Below are positions 35,942 to 44,907 of a DNA stretch of 64,000 bases, piece after piece. Source of the stretch: Sinorhizobium alkalisoli. GTDB taxonomy: Bacteria > Pseudomonadota > Alphaproteobacteria > Rhizobiales > Rhizobiaceae. Location of the stretch: the NCBI RefSeq assembly GCF_008932245.1, contig NZ_CP034909.1:3606001-3670000 (forward strand). Reading direction: 5' to 3'. Position 1 is the stretch's first letter. The number at the start of each line of letters is the position of its first letter. The notes beneath the pieces were generated by a model, which did not search any database, had not been told where the DNA came from, and was given only the letters and a program-made list of their open reading frames with translations. Made by a program: the position numbers and the translations under genes.

Positions 35942-36408
35942 TCGTTTCCCGCCGGCGCATCCCTGCGACAGTATATCCCACCTGACATAGGCGCGGCCTA
36001 TCAGTTCATCCGAAAGTATAGGATTCCACCCTCGCAACTTGACTGACCTACACTGCCAACTTTCCGCCTATACTTGGGCAGCGACCACAACCATAGCGGT
36101 AGCTGGTCAAATACAACCTTCGCCGCCTGCAGCATCTCCTCGGAATCGAAATTTTAAATTAAACGTTTTCATCGAAACAGCGGCTGACGCCGACTCAAGG
36201 CCGTCAAAGACGTTTAGGCGTTGATTTCCAAGACCTTCTCCAATTCAACTAAAACAATTCAAACGATCTTCGATTTTTAATTTTTGCCGCTTCGCAATAA
36301 TTCCTAATGGAAAGTTAAAGGTTGAAGCACGGTTTTGCCATTTTTTGCCCCAATTAGCTCGAACTGCAAGGGAAACAAATTCAGCATTCAAACCGAAGGG
36401 GGCGTCGC
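35942..36408 (+). other. AT-rich 467-bp leader/intergenic region before the rlpA-like gene
   Basis: Markedly richer in A and T than the surrounding DNA, especially 36150-36340 (runs such as TTTTTAATTTTTG). No frame with a ribosome site was found. It may hold promoters and a long 5' UTR or an unrecognised small RNA; a small ATTTTTAATTTTT stretch could be part of a terminator but lacks a stem. Confidence 0.4.
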
Positions 36409-36783
36409 TTGAAGCCGGCGAACATCAGAACTGCTGCCGCTGCAGCGTTATTCACCGTCGGGATGGGATTGATCCCGACATCCGAAACTCAGGCGGCGGG
36501 AGCGGGCTGCGGCGGCGCATCGTGGTACGCCCTCACCTCGAAAACGGCCTCCGGCGAGAGAATGAACCCCTCACGTCTGACGGCCGCCCATCGCAGCCTC
36601 AAGTTCGGCACAAAGGTCCAGGTCACCAACAAACGCAACGGCAAGTCGGTGGTCGTCCGGATCAACGACCGCGGTCCCTTCATTCGTGGCCGCGTGATCG
36701 ACCTCTCCAAGGCGGCGGCATCGCAGATCGGCATGGTCCGCTCCGGTACGGCCAGCGTCTGTTATCAGGTCATCAACTCCTAA
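36409..36783 (+). CDS. Exported RlpA-like double-psi beta-barrel protein, TTG start
   Basis: A 124-aa protein with a signal peptide (ending near ETQAAG) followed by an RlpA-like domain: [38 protein letters not shown] and [23 protein letters not shown], which contains the conserved Asp and His-equivalent pocket. No SPOR domain and no lipobox, so it is shorter than classical RlpA. Family members cleave or bind denuded peptidoglycan glycans. The start is TTG 36409: GAAGGGGG lies eight bases upstream and no ATG or GTG precedes the signal peptide. Confidence 0.85.
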   Translation: MKPANIRTAAAAALFTVGMGLIPTSETQAAGAGCGGASWYALTSKTASGERMNPSRLTAAHRSLKFGTKVQVTNKRNGKSVVVRINDRGPFIRGRVIDLSKAAASQIGMVRSGTASVCYQVINS

Positions 36784-36880
36784 CGGCCTGACTGCCGGCG
36801 TGCCCACGTGTATTCTGCGGCTTCCGTCTTGCTCTTCGATGCCTTCGCCGCTACCACGGCGAAAAAGGAGTTGATCGAAG

Positions 36881-38170
36881 ATGCGATTGGGCGGGCGGCT
36901 CTCGGGAGCCATTGAAGTTCTTGACGACATAGAGAGGCGCAAGCGCCCCGTCGCCGACGCGCTCAAGGATTGGGGCCTCTCTCATCGCTTTGCCGGCTCC
37001 GGCGACCGCGCAGCCGTCGGCAACATCGTTTATGATGCCCTGCGCATGAAACTCTCACATGCCCATCTTATGGACAGCGACAGCGCCGTCGCACTTGCCC
37101 ATGCGGTCATGTACCGCCAATGGGGCTTTAACCCGGAGAGCCTCGCGGCAGCACTTGCCGACGACAAGTTCGCGCCGGAAGCGCCGTCTTCGGAAATGAT
37201 GAAGGCCTTCGCAGAGCGCCGAATCGAAAACGCGCCGCTCAATGTGCAGGGCGACATTCCGGAATGGACGCAAGCCTCGTTCGAAGAGAACTTCTCCGAC
37301 GACTGGCTCGAGGAAGCCAGGGCGCTCGCGGGCCGGCCGACCCTCGACCTGCGCGTCAACACGCTCAAGGCGACGCGCGCCAAAGTGCTGAAGGCGCTGG
37401 AGCGCAGCGGCGCCGATTCGGCGGCGATCGCCCGCCATGGTATTCGCATCACCGCCGGCGAGGGCGCATCGCGCCTGCCGAACGTGACGGCCGAGATCGC
37501 CTTTCAAAAGGGTTGGTTCGAGGTGCAGGACGAAGGATCGCAGATCGTCGCCGACCTCGCCTTTCCGCAGGAGGGCGAGCAGGTGCTCGACTATTGTGCC
37601 GGCGGCGGCGGCAAGACGCTCGCCATGGCGGCGGCGATGAACAACAAGGGCCAGGTCCACGCCTATGATACCGACCGCAAGAGGCTGGCGCCGATCATCG
37701 AGCGGCTGAAGCGGGCAGGGACCCGCAATGTGCAGGTCCATGAAACCGCCGACTCCCTGGCATCGCTTGCCGGGCGTTGCGATCGCGTGCTCGTCGATGC
37801 CCCCTGCACCGGCACCGGCACTTGGCGCCGCAGGCCGGACACCAAATGGCGGCTGACACAGAAGAATCTCGAGGAGAGGCTTGCGCAGCAGGAGGAGGCG
37901 CTTGCCAGCGCTGCACAGTTTGTCCGCCCCGGCGGATGCCTGATCTACGTCACCTGCTCCGTCCTGCCGGAGGAAAACGAATCGCAGGTCTACGGCTTCT
38001 GCGAGGACAATCCGGAATTCGAGATCCTCTCGGCCGCCGATACCTGGGCGACGCTCTTCGGTACCGACAAGCCGCAGCCCTGGTCCGCCGACATGAAGAC
38101 GGTGACACTGACGCCGGCGTCGACCGGCACCGACGGCTTCTTCTTCTGCCTGATGGGTAGAAAGGCCTGA
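36881..38170 (+). CDS. RsmB/NOP-family RNA (cytosine-5) methyltransferase
   Basis: A 429-aa SAM-dependent methyltransferase of the RsmB/NSUN group. A helical NusB-like/RNA-binding N-terminal part is followed by FEVQDEGSQIVADL, the SAM loop DYCAGGGGKTLAMA, the catalytic motif IV DAPCTGTGTWRRRPDTKW and motif VI VTCSVLPEENE, whose cysteines carry out catalysis and release. The exact rRNA position is not evident; it differs from classic RsmB in lacking a full N-terminal NusB domain. A repeat follows 13 bp after the stop. Confidence 0.9.
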   Translation: MRLGGRLSGAIEVLDDIERRKRPVADALKDWGLSHRFAGSGDRAAVGNIVYDALRMKLSHAHLMDSDSAVALAHAVMYRQWGFNPESLAAALADDKFAPEAPSSEMMKAFAERRIENAPLNVQGDIPEWTQASFEENFSDDWLEEARALAGRPTLDLRVNTLKATRAKVLKALERSGADSAAIARHGIRITAGEGASRLPNVTAEIAFQKGWFEVQDEGSQIVADLAFPQEGEQVLDYCAGGGGKTLAMAAAMNNKGQVHAYDTDRKRLAPIIERLKRAGTRNVQVHETADSLASLAGRCDRVLVDAPCTGTGTWRRRPDTKWRLTQKNLEERLAQQEEALASAAQFVRPGGCLIYVTCSVLPEENESQVYGFCEDNPEFEILSAADTWATLFGTDKPQPWSADMKTVTLTPASTGTDGFFFCLMGRKA

Positions 38171-38183
38171 GGGAACCCTATTG

Positions 38184-38293
38184 CATGTCTCCTTTAATCG
38201 ACCTCGATTTAAGGACAAAGACATGCAGCAATTCAAAGTGCTACAGCGACCTTTGCGCGTCCAACGCGTCCAACAAGACGCGTGGCGCTGTAG
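38184..38293 (+). repeat. RIME1-like two-palindrome repeat
   Basis: CATGTCTCCTTTAATCGACC...AAGGACAAAGACATG, the fixed CAGCAATTCAAAGTGCTACAG linker, then CGCGTCCAACGCGTCC...GACGCGTGGCGCTGTAG. Almost identical to 18521 in the first half and to 12264 in the second. It ends 39 bp before the candidate Irr site of the imelysin cluster. Confidence 0.75.
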
Positions 38294-38331
38294 AGTCGCA
38301 AGTTCCGCGCGACCACATGCCAAGGTCGCAA

Positions 38332-38348
38332 ATTGAAAGGCTTCTAAA
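38332..38348. promoter_or_regulatory. Half-conserved Irr-type (ICE) site before the imelysin cluster
   Basis: ATTGAAA-GGC-TTCTAAA: the right half is identical to the ICE half-site TTCTAAA, the left half matches its complement at four of seven positions. A TTGACA box at 38358-38363 with a poor -10 (CATGAC, 17-bp spacing) follows, so the site would sit just upstream of the -35. Confidence 0.4.
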
Positions 38349-38450
38349 CTATACGCTTTGACACAAGTTTGCTTTTGGTCCATGACACCCGGGCTTTTGC
38401 CGGGGCTCAAGCCGTCTTGCGGCCGTCCCGCGACAAGTGAAGGAGAGGTC

Positions 38451-39731
38451 ATGACCAAGAAATTCATCCGTTGCGCCGCGCTGGCGCTCCTGGCGGCCGC
38501 GTCCGGCCTGGCGCTGCAGCCGGCCCTGGCAGCGACCGACGCCGCAGCCGTCGTCAAGCATTATGCGACGATCGCCCATGCCAAGTACGAGGACGCGCTG
38601 ACGACGGCCGAAACGCTCGAGAAGGCGGTCGACGCGCTGATTGCACATCCGAGCGAGGAAACGCTGAAGGCAGCGCGCGAGGCATGGCTGAAGGCGCGCA
38701 ATCCCTATCAGGAGACCGAGGTCTACCGGTTCGGCAATCCGATCGTCGATGAGTGGGAGGGCAAGGTAAACGCCTGGCCGCTCGACGAGGGCCTGATCGA
38801 TTATGTCGACCCGAGCTACGGCACGGAGAGCGATGAGAATGCGCTCTTCGTCGCCAATGTTATCGCCAGCAAGACGATTAAGATCGATGGCAAGGATGTC
38901 GATGCAACCAGAATCACGCCGGAATTTCTTGCCGGCACGCTGCAGGAGGCCGGCGGCATCGAGGCGAATGTCGCAACCGGCTATCACGCGATCGAATTCC
39001 TGCTGTGGGGCCAGGATCTGAACGGCACCGGCCCGGGCGCCGGCAACAGGCCCTATACCGATTTCGACACCAAGGCCTGCACCAACGGCAATTGCGACCG
39101 CCGCGCCGCCTATCTCAAGGCCGCAACCAGCCTGCTCGTCTCCGATCTCAAGGAGATGGTCGCCAACTGGACGCCGGAGGGCGAGGCCGCCAAGGCGGTC
39201 GAAGCCGATCCCAAGGCGGGCATCGCCGCGATCCTCACCGGCATGGGCTCGTTGTCCTATGGCGAGCTCGCCGGCGAACGCATGAAGCTCGGCCTGCTGC
39301 TCCACGATGCGGAAGAGGAACATGATTGCTTTTCCGACAACACCCATAACTCGCATCTGCACGACGCGATCGGCATCCAGTCCGCCTATACCGGTGAATA
39401 TACCCGGATCGACGGCACGAAAATCGCCGGTCCCTCCCTCTCCGAACTCGTCGCCGCCAAGGACTCCGATCTCGACAAGGAGATGAAGGACGATCTCGCG
39501 ACCACGGTCGAGAAGATGCAGGCGATGGCCGAGCGTGCCGAAACCATCGAGGCCTACGACCAGATGATCGGCGAAGGCAACACGGAAGGCAATGCGACCG
39601 TCCAGGCGGCCATCGACGGCCTGGTCGCCCAGGCCAAGACCGTCGCGCGCGCAATTACGGCACTCGACCTGGGGCAGATCGAGCTTGAAGGTTCGGACAG
39701 CCTGGATAATCCTAACGCCGTCTTCCAATAG
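38451..39731 (+). CDS. Imelysin-family (M75) periplasmic protein 1
   Basis: A 426-aa exported protein: signal peptide (FIRCAALALLAAASGLAL, ALAA cleavage), then a bihelical imelysin domain with the GxHxxE motif GYHAIEFLLWGQD and the later ERMKLGLLLHDAEEEHDCFSD segment. Imelysin-like proteins (IrpA, ICMP) are metal-regulated and probably bind iron, haem or another metal; EfeO carries the same domain. AAGGAGAGG precedes ATG 38451. First gene of a cluster with a DUF1111 di-haem protein, a second imelysin and DUF1513. Confidence 0.92.
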   Translation: MTKKFIRCAALALLAAASGLALQPALAATDAAAVVKHYATIAHAKYEDALTTAETLEKAVDALIAHPSEETLKAAREAWLKARNPYQETEVYRFGNPIVDEWEGKVNAWPLDEGLIDYVDPSYGTESDENALFVANVIASKTIKIDGKDVDATRITPEFLAGTLQEAGGIEANVATGYHAIEFLLWGQDLNGTGPGAGNRPYTDFDTKACTNGNCDRRAAYLKAATSLLVSDLKEMVANWTPEGEAAKAVEADPKAGIAAILTGMGSLSYGELAGERMKLGLLLHDAEEEHDCFSDNTHNSHLHDAIGIQSAYTGEYTRIDGTKIAGPSLSELVAAKDSDLDKEMKDDLATTVEKMQAMAERAETIEAYDQMIGEGNTEGNATVQAAIDGLVAQAKTVARAITALDLGQIELEGSDSLDNPNAVFQ

Positions 39732-39778
39732 GCGAAAGCCGGGCCGCTTCCGGTAGGCGGCGGCCCGATCCTTGTCCG

Positions 39779-41467
39779 ATGAACGCACGCACCACCCGCT
39801 TCCTGGCGCTTCCGATTGCACTCCTCAGCCTCGCTGCATCGGCGGCGGGCGACGCTTCGCCCCACTCGGTCGGTACCCCCCTCTGCCCTGCCCGGTCCAC
39901 CCTCCGCAGCTGCAGCGCAGCTGCTGCGGAGGACGGGCAGGGCAGAGGGGGGTGCCCCCCTAGGCAGATCGCAGATGCTGCGTCGCGCGAATCACCGAGA
40001 CGCTCCAATCAAATTCCGTCGCGCTCCGAACGCGACGAGCTTTCAAACGACGATCTCGACCGCGTACTCAAGGTGACGCGGCCGACGACGGACTTCTCCA
40101 AAGCCGAACAATTCGAGGCCATGTCCGGGGGCGCGACGACGACGATCGCGTCGATCGATGAGAAGGTTTTCTCGCAGCTGCTCGCCAACCTGCCCTTTGA
40201 GGCCGAACAGAATTTCAAGCTCGGCAAGGCGCTGTTTGAAAAGCTCTGGGTCTCTTCCCCCTCCTCGACGCAGGCCTCCGACGGGCTCGGGCCGCTCTAC
40301 AATGCGCGGGCCTGCGCGAGCTGCCATCCGCGGGACGGACGCGGCCGTCCGCCCGAGGGAGCGGTTGCGGACGCGACGTCGATGTTCTACCGCCTCGCCC
40401 GCCCGCCGCGCGACGCGGCCGAGCGGCAGATGATCGCCGCCCATGAGGTGCTCAACTTTCCGGATCCGGTCTATGGCGCGCAGATGCAGGACAGCGCCGT
40501 GCCGGGGCTCGCAGCCGAAGGCCGGATCGTCATAACCTATGAGGAAGTGCCAGTGACGCTTTCCGGCGGCGAGCCTGTTACGCTCCGAAAGCCGCATTAT
40601 GCGGTGGCCGATCTCGGCTATGGCGCCATGGATCCGGAGACGACGCTGTCGCCCCGAGTGGCCCCGGCGATGATCGGCCTCGGCCTGGTCGAAGCGATCC
40701 ACGAGGCGGATATCCTCGCCAATGCCGATCCGGACGACAGAAACGGCGACGGCATCAGCGGCCGGGCGGCACTCGTCCGTGACCGGCAGAGCGGCGCCGT
40801 CACGCTTGGCCGTTTCGGGTGGAAGGCTCAGAGCCCCACCGTTCTTCAGCAGGCGGCCGATGCCTTCGCTATCGATATCGGCATTTCCACCCCCGGTCTT
40901 GATCTGAGCCACGGCGACTGCACCGCGGCGCAGGCCGCCTGCCTTCGGCTCCCGACCGGCGTACAGCCGCGGCTCGGACCAGTGGAAGCCCCCGATCCTG
41001 TCCTCGGGCTCGTCACCTTCTATTCCGTCAGCCTCGCCGTGCCCGCCCGGCGCAAGGCGAGCTTTCCCGAGACGCTGAAGGGAAAGCGGCTTTTCTACGA
41101 GGCGGGCTGCCCTGCCTGTCACACGCCGAAATATGTGACCCGCCGCGACGCCGCGCACACGGAGGTGGCCTTCCAGTTGATCTGGCCCTATTCCGATTTC
41201 CTGTTGCACGACATGGGCGAGGGCCTGGCGGACGGCCAGCCGGTCGGGATCGCCAACGGACGCGAGTGGCGCACGCCGCCGCTCTGGGGGATCGGACTGA
41301 CGAGGACCGTCAGCGGCCATACCTTCCTCCTTCACGACGGGCGTGCGCGAAATTTCGCCGAGGCCGTCCTCTGGCACGGCGGCGAAGCGGAAATGGCCCG
41401 CAACGCTTTCGCGGCCATGAGCGGGGACGACCGCAAGGCCCTCTTGACCTTCCTGGAGTCGCTCTGA
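39779..41467 (+). CDS. Di-haem oxidoreductase (DUF1111) with an in-frame palindromic insertion
   Basis: A 562-aa exported c-type cytochrome: signal peptide to about residue 24, CXXCH haem sites at 179-183 (CASCH) and 444-448 (CPACH), and family motifs DGLGPLYNARACASCH, RFGWKAQSPTVLQQ and LWGIGLTRTVSGHTF. Family members are periplasmic, of unknown substrate, and almost always neighbour imelysin genes. Oddity: residues about 27-85 are foreign to the family; their DNA includes a 79-bp palindrome (39875-39953) and adds three cysteines. The frame stays open, so the protein may still be made. It overlaps the next gene by one base (TGATG). Confidence 0.88.
   Translation: MNARTTRFLALPIALLSLAASAAGDASPHSVGTPLCPARSTLRSCSAAAAEDGQGRGGCPPRQIADAASRESPRRSNQIPSRSERDELSNDDLDRVLKVTRPTTDFSKAEQFEAMSGGATTTIASIDEKVFSQLLANLPFEAEQNFKLGKALFEKLWVSSPSSTQASDGLGPLYNARACASCHPRDGRGRPPEGAVADATSMFYRLARPPRDAAERQMIAAHEVLNFPDPVYGAQMQDSAVPGLAAEGRIVITYEEVPVTLSGGEPVTLRKPHYAVADLGYGAMDPETTLSPRVAPAMIGLGLVEAIHEADILANADPDDRNGDGISGRAALVRDRQSGAVTLGRFGWKAQSPTVLQQAADAFAIDIGISTPGLDLSHGDCTAAQAACLRLPTGVQPRLGPVEAPDPVLGLVTFYSVSLAVPARRKASFPETLKGKRLFYEAGCPACHTPKYVTRRDAAHTEVAFQLIWPYSDFLLHDMGEGLADGQPVGIANGREWRTPPLWGIGLTRTVSGHTFLLHDGRARNFAEAVLWHGGEAEMARNAFAAMSGDDRKALLTFLESL
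39875..39953. repeat. Palindromic element inside the di-haem oxidoreductase gene
   Basis: Outer arms ACCCCCCTCTGCCCTGCCCG (39875-39894) and its exact complement (39934-39953); inner arms CCTCCGCAGC and GCTGCGGAGG. The CCCCTCTGCCCTGCC type of sequence is a frequent intergenic palindrome in rhizobial genomes (recollection, not a search). Here it lies within codons 33-58 of a reading frame and leaves it open. Confidence 0.85.
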
Positions 41468-42594
41468 TGCGCCTGACCCTGTTCCTGCCCCTTGTACTTC
41501 TAAACCTTGCTATTGCCGGCGCCCCCGCGGCGGCACAGGAGGGCGAGGCCCCATTGCCACGCGTCCTCGACGAGGCAGCGCTTCCGGGGGTGATGGCAAG
41601 GGCGGTGGACGACTTCATCCTTCCCGGCTACCGCGATCTCTCGCAGTCGACGGCGGCCCTTGCGCAAGCAGGCGGAGCGCTTTGCGAGGCCCCTTCCGTC
41701 GCCATACTCGATGCGGCTCGGTCGGCCTTCACGGATGTCGTGGGAAAATGGTCCGCGGTCGAAATCATCCGTCTCGGGCCGGCGCTCGAACAGAATCGCT
41801 TCGAACGCTTTCTCTTCTATCCGGACCGGAAAAGCACCGGCCTGAAGCAAGTCCAGGCCATCCTCGCCAAAGGCGACGAGAGCGCGACCGACATCGAAAG
41901 CCTCAGAATAAAGAGCGTTGCGGTCCAGGGCCTCGGTGCGCTTGAATATGTGCTCTACGGCACGGGCTCGGAGGCGCTTTCGGGCGGCGAGGGCGGCTTT
42001 CGCTGCCGTTACGGCCGCGCCATTGCAACGAACCTCGAAACCATTGCCCGCGAACTGCTTGCCGCCTGGGAAAGCCCCGATGGAATCCAGGCCGCATGGA
42101 AAAGGCCGGGACCGGACAATCCGCTCTTCCGCGACGACCGCGAGGCCGCAACCGAATTGCTCGGTATCCTCGTCCACAGCGTCGAGATGGTGAAGGACCA
42201 GAGGCTACGTCCCTTCTACGCCGGAACGGTCGACGGCAGGCCGGGCAGGAACAATCCGAAACTCGCCATCTATTGGCGTTCCGGCAACACAATGGCGTCC
42301 CTGTCGGCAAATTTCCGCGGACTGCAGGCGCTCTTCAACCTGGCCGGGATGGAAAACCTGCTCCCCGCCGACAGCCGCTCGATCGCCGGCTCGGTGGATT
42401 TTCTCCTGAAGACGCTGGCGCGTGCTGCCGACCGGGTGGACGGGCCGATCGATGCTGCGCTTGCCGACGGCAGGCGGCGTGCGACGCTCGATTTCATCGC
42501 GCTCAACACCGCCGACCTGCTCGACAGGCTCAACCGCGATTTTGGCGGCGCCATCGGTCTTGGCGCAGGGTTTTCCTTCGCCGACGGCGATTGA
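41467..42594 (+). CDS. Imelysin-family (M75) periplasmic protein 2
   Basis: A 375-aa exported imelysin homologue: signal peptide (LFLPLVLLNLAIAGAPAAA), then an imelysin domain with KWSAVEIIRLGP, FLFYPDRKSTGLKQVQ and GLGALEYVLYGTG, where the GxHxxE of the first paralogue reads GLGALEY. The changed motif suggests a different metal site or a partner role. ATG 41467 overlaps the DUF1111 stop (TGATG), so the two are translationally coupled. Two dissimilar imelysins flanking DUF1111 is the usual layout of this cluster. Confidence 0.9.
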   Translation: MRLTLFLPLVLLNLAIAGAPAAAQEGEAPLPRVLDEAALPGVMARAVDDFILPGYRDLSQSTAALAQAGGALCEAPSVAILDAARSAFTDVVGKWSAVEIIRLGPALEQNRFERFLFYPDRKSTGLKQVQAILAKGDESATDIESLRIKSVAVQGLGALEYVLYGTGSEALSGGEGGFRCRYGRAIATNLETIARELLAAWESPDGIQAAWKRPGPDNPLFRDDREAATELLGILVHSVEMVKDQRLRPFYAGTVDGRPGRNNPKLAIYWRSGNTMASLSANFRGLQALFNLAGMENLLPADSRSIAGSVDFLLKTLARAADRVDGPIDAALADGRRRATLDFIALNTADLLDRLNRDFGGAIGLGAGFSFADGD

Positions 42595-42773
42595 CAAGCG
42601 GCTCTTTTGGGCGCAAATCGCATCCGTGTCCGCACTGCGGGCATGATGTCACCCACAAGGATCAATTCAAATGAACCCCGACAGTCGAAGTCGAGCCTTC
42701 GTGCTCGCGGCCGTCCGGACCTGAATGATCAGGGCTCCCGGCGGTCGGACGACTTGGCCCCATGGAGCCCAAC

Positions 42774-43763
42774 ATGCTGCGCATCTACAAAAGCCAGAAC
42801 AGCCATCTCGCGCTCGTCGACCACTCCGCCGGCTTTGCCGCCGAGGAGACCGTGACCTGGTTCGACCTCTTCAAGCCTTCCGCCGATGAGACGCGGCTTG
42901 TGGAGGGGCATCTCGGCATAGCGATCCCGACCAGCGACGAGATGCAGGAGATCGAGCTTTCCGATCGGCTCTATCAGGAGGACGGCGCCGAGTTCATGAC
43001 TATCACGGCGACCGCCAAGCTCGACAGCGATCAGCCGGGCAAGGCGCCTGTGACCTTCATCCTCAAGGGGGGGAGCCTCGTCACCGTGCGCCACGCGGAT
43101 CCGAAGCCGTTCCAGCTCTACGCCAATCGCATCCAGAAGCCGAACGGGGCCGTTTGTGAAACGGGCGAGCTCGTGATGCTCGGCCTGCTCGAGTCGATGA
43201 TCGACCGTATCGCCGATGCGCTGGAGCGCGCCGGCGACGAGGTCGACGCGATCTCGCGCGAGGTCTTCCGCAAGTCTCATGTCAGCGCCACCAAGAAGAC
43301 GCGCGATCTGCAGTCGCTGATCGAGCAGATCGGCCAGAAGGGCGACCTGCTGACGACCATCCGCGAAAGTCTCGTCAGCATAGGCCGGCTCGTCGCCTAT
43401 CACGTCGCGGCCGAAGGGAGCGGCCCGCGCAAGGCGGGCAAGGAAAGCCGACAGCGGATAAAGCTGATCCAGCGCGATGCGACGTCGCTCGGCGATCACG
43501 CGCTGTTCCTGTCGAACAAGATCAATTTCCTGCTCGATGCAACGCTCGGCCTCATCAATCTCGAGCAGAACCAGATCATCAAAATCTTCTCGGTGGCGGC
43601 GGTGGTCTTCCTGCCGCCGACCCTGGTCGCCTCGATCTACGGCATGAATTTCCAGGCTATGCCGGAACTCGCCTGGCGGCTCGGCTACCCCTATGCGCTC
43701 GGCATGATGGTGCTTTCGGCGCTGGTGCCGTATCTCTATTTCAAGCGCCGGGGATGGTTGTGA
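42774..43763 (+). CDS. corA: CorA-family divalent cation transporter
   Basis: A 329-aa CorA: large N-terminal cytoplasmic domain, a long stalk helix, and two C-terminal membrane helices with the selectivity motif YGMNF (GMN at 290-292) and the basic tail FKRRGWL. Transports Mg2+ or Co2+/Ni2+ down a gradient. ATG 42774 is preferred over 42762 because GGAG is seven bases upstream of it. It lies inside the imelysin/DUF1513 cluster with DUF1513 following within a few bases; whether it belongs functionally or was inserted cannot be told. Confidence 0.93.
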   Translation: MLRIYKSQNSHLALVDHSAGFAAEETVTWFDLFKPSADETRLVEGHLGIAIPTSDEMQEIELSDRLYQEDGAEFMTITATAKLDSDQPGKAPVTFILKGGSLVTVRHADPKPFQLYANRIQKPNGAVCETGELVMLGLLESMIDRIADALERAGDEVDAISREVFRKSHVSATKKTRDLQSLIEQIGQKGDLLTTIRESLVSIGRLVAYHVAAEGSGPRKAGKESRQRIKLIQRDATSLGDHALFLSNKINFLLDATLGLINLEQNQIIKIFSVAAVVFLPPTLVASIYGMNFQAMPELAWRLGYPYALGMMVLSALVPYLYFKRRGWL

Positions 43764-43765
43764 CA

Positions 43766-44881
43766 ATGGCTCACTTCCTCCGCCCCGAAAATCAAATCTC
43801 AACCACGAACCTCATCGACAGACGCAGCTTCGTCAAGATGGCCGGTGCCGCGTTCGTGGCGACGCTCAGCTCCCGTAGCGCCTTCGCGCTCGATCGCGCA
43901 GACGCCGTCTTCGCCGCCGCCTTCATGGCGCCGGACGGCCGCTATGGCGTGGCGACGCTGACGGAAGCGGGCGAGATCGTCGAACGCACCCTCTTGCCGG
44001 CGCGCGCACACGGCATGGCCTTCTCGCCGGCGGGCCGGCAGATGGTCGCCTTCGCGCGCCGCCCCGGCACCTATGCGATGATAGGCGCAATGGACCGACC
44101 GGCCGAACCGGTGGTGATAACCGCCGCCGAAGGCCGCCACTTCTTCGGCCATGGCTGCTTTTCCGCCGACGGCCGGCTGCTCTACGCCACGGAAAACGAT
44201 TTCGCCGCCAATCGCGGCATGGTGGGCGTCTATGACGGAACGGCGGGTTTTGCGCGGATCGGCGAGTTTCCGACCTACGGCATCGGCCCGCACGACATGG
44301 CGCTCTCTCCAGACGGGCGCACGCTGATCATCGCCAATGGCGGCATCGAGACCCATCCGGACTTCGGCCGCACCAAGCTCAATCTCGACCATATGGAGCC
44401 GAGCCTCACCCTTGTCGACACGGCGACGGGCGCCCTCGTCGAAAAGCACGCGCTGCCACCGGCATTGCGGCAGCTATCTACCCGGCATGTCGATATCGGC
44501 GCCGATGGGCGAGTCTGGTTCGCCTGCCAGTACGAAGGCCCGCGCAACGATCTGCCGCCGCTCGTCGGCCATTTCGAAAAGGGCGAGGCGCCGACCTTCG
44601 TCGACCTGCCGGAGCGCACCACGCTGGCGCTTGCCAATTATGTCGGCGCCATCGCCGTGAACCGCCGCGAGGGGCTTGTCGGCCTTACCTCTCCGAAGGG
44701 CAACACCGCCGTGACGCTCGAGGCGAAAACCGGCGCGGTGGTGAGAGAGGAGCGCATAGCCGACGCGGCGGGCGTAGCTGCGGCCGAACATGGCTTTGCG
44801 GTCTCTTCCTATCGCGGAAGTTTCAAGGGACATCCGAATGCTGTCGCCTGGGACCAGCATATCGTCAGGCTTGGCGGCTAA
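43766..44881 (+). CDS. Tat-exported DUF1513 protein
   Basis: A 371-aa protein of the DUF1513 family, predicted beta-propeller (repeated FSPAGRQ, FSADGRLLYATEND, LSPDGRTLIIANGG blades). A twin-arginine signal, DRRSFVKMAGAAFVATL, lies at about residue 18 of the ATG-43766 form (a start at 43754 is also possible), so it is exported folded, often with a cofactor or metal. It completes the imelysin/DUF1111/imelysin/DUF1513 set. It begins two bases after the corA stop, so read-through from corA is expected. Confidence 0.88.
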   Translation: MAHFLRPENQISTTNLIDRRSFVKMAGAAFVATLSSRSAFALDRADAVFAAAFMAPDGRYGVATLTEAGEIVERTLLPARAHGMAFSPAGRQMVAFARRPGTYAMIGAMDRPAEPVVITAAEGRHFFGHGCFSADGRLLYATENDFAANRGMVGVYDGTAGFARIGEFPTYGIGPHDMALSPDGRTLIIANGGIETHPDFGRTKLNLDHMEPSLTLVDTATGALVEKHALPPALRQLSTRHVDIGADGRVWFACQYEGPRNDLPPLVGHFEKGEAPTFVDLPERTTLALANYVGAIAVNRREGLVGLTSPKGNTAVTLEAKTGAVVREERIADAAGVAAAEHGFAVSSYRGSFKGHPNAVAWDQHIVRLGG

Positions 44882-44907
44882 GAGACTTACAGACCATCGC
44901 ATGCCGC

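Noticed and set aside
39875..39953. In-frame palindrome as an intron or an IS fragment
   Set aside because: No transposase, intron core or target duplication is visible; the symmetrical arms fit a short palindromic repeat better.
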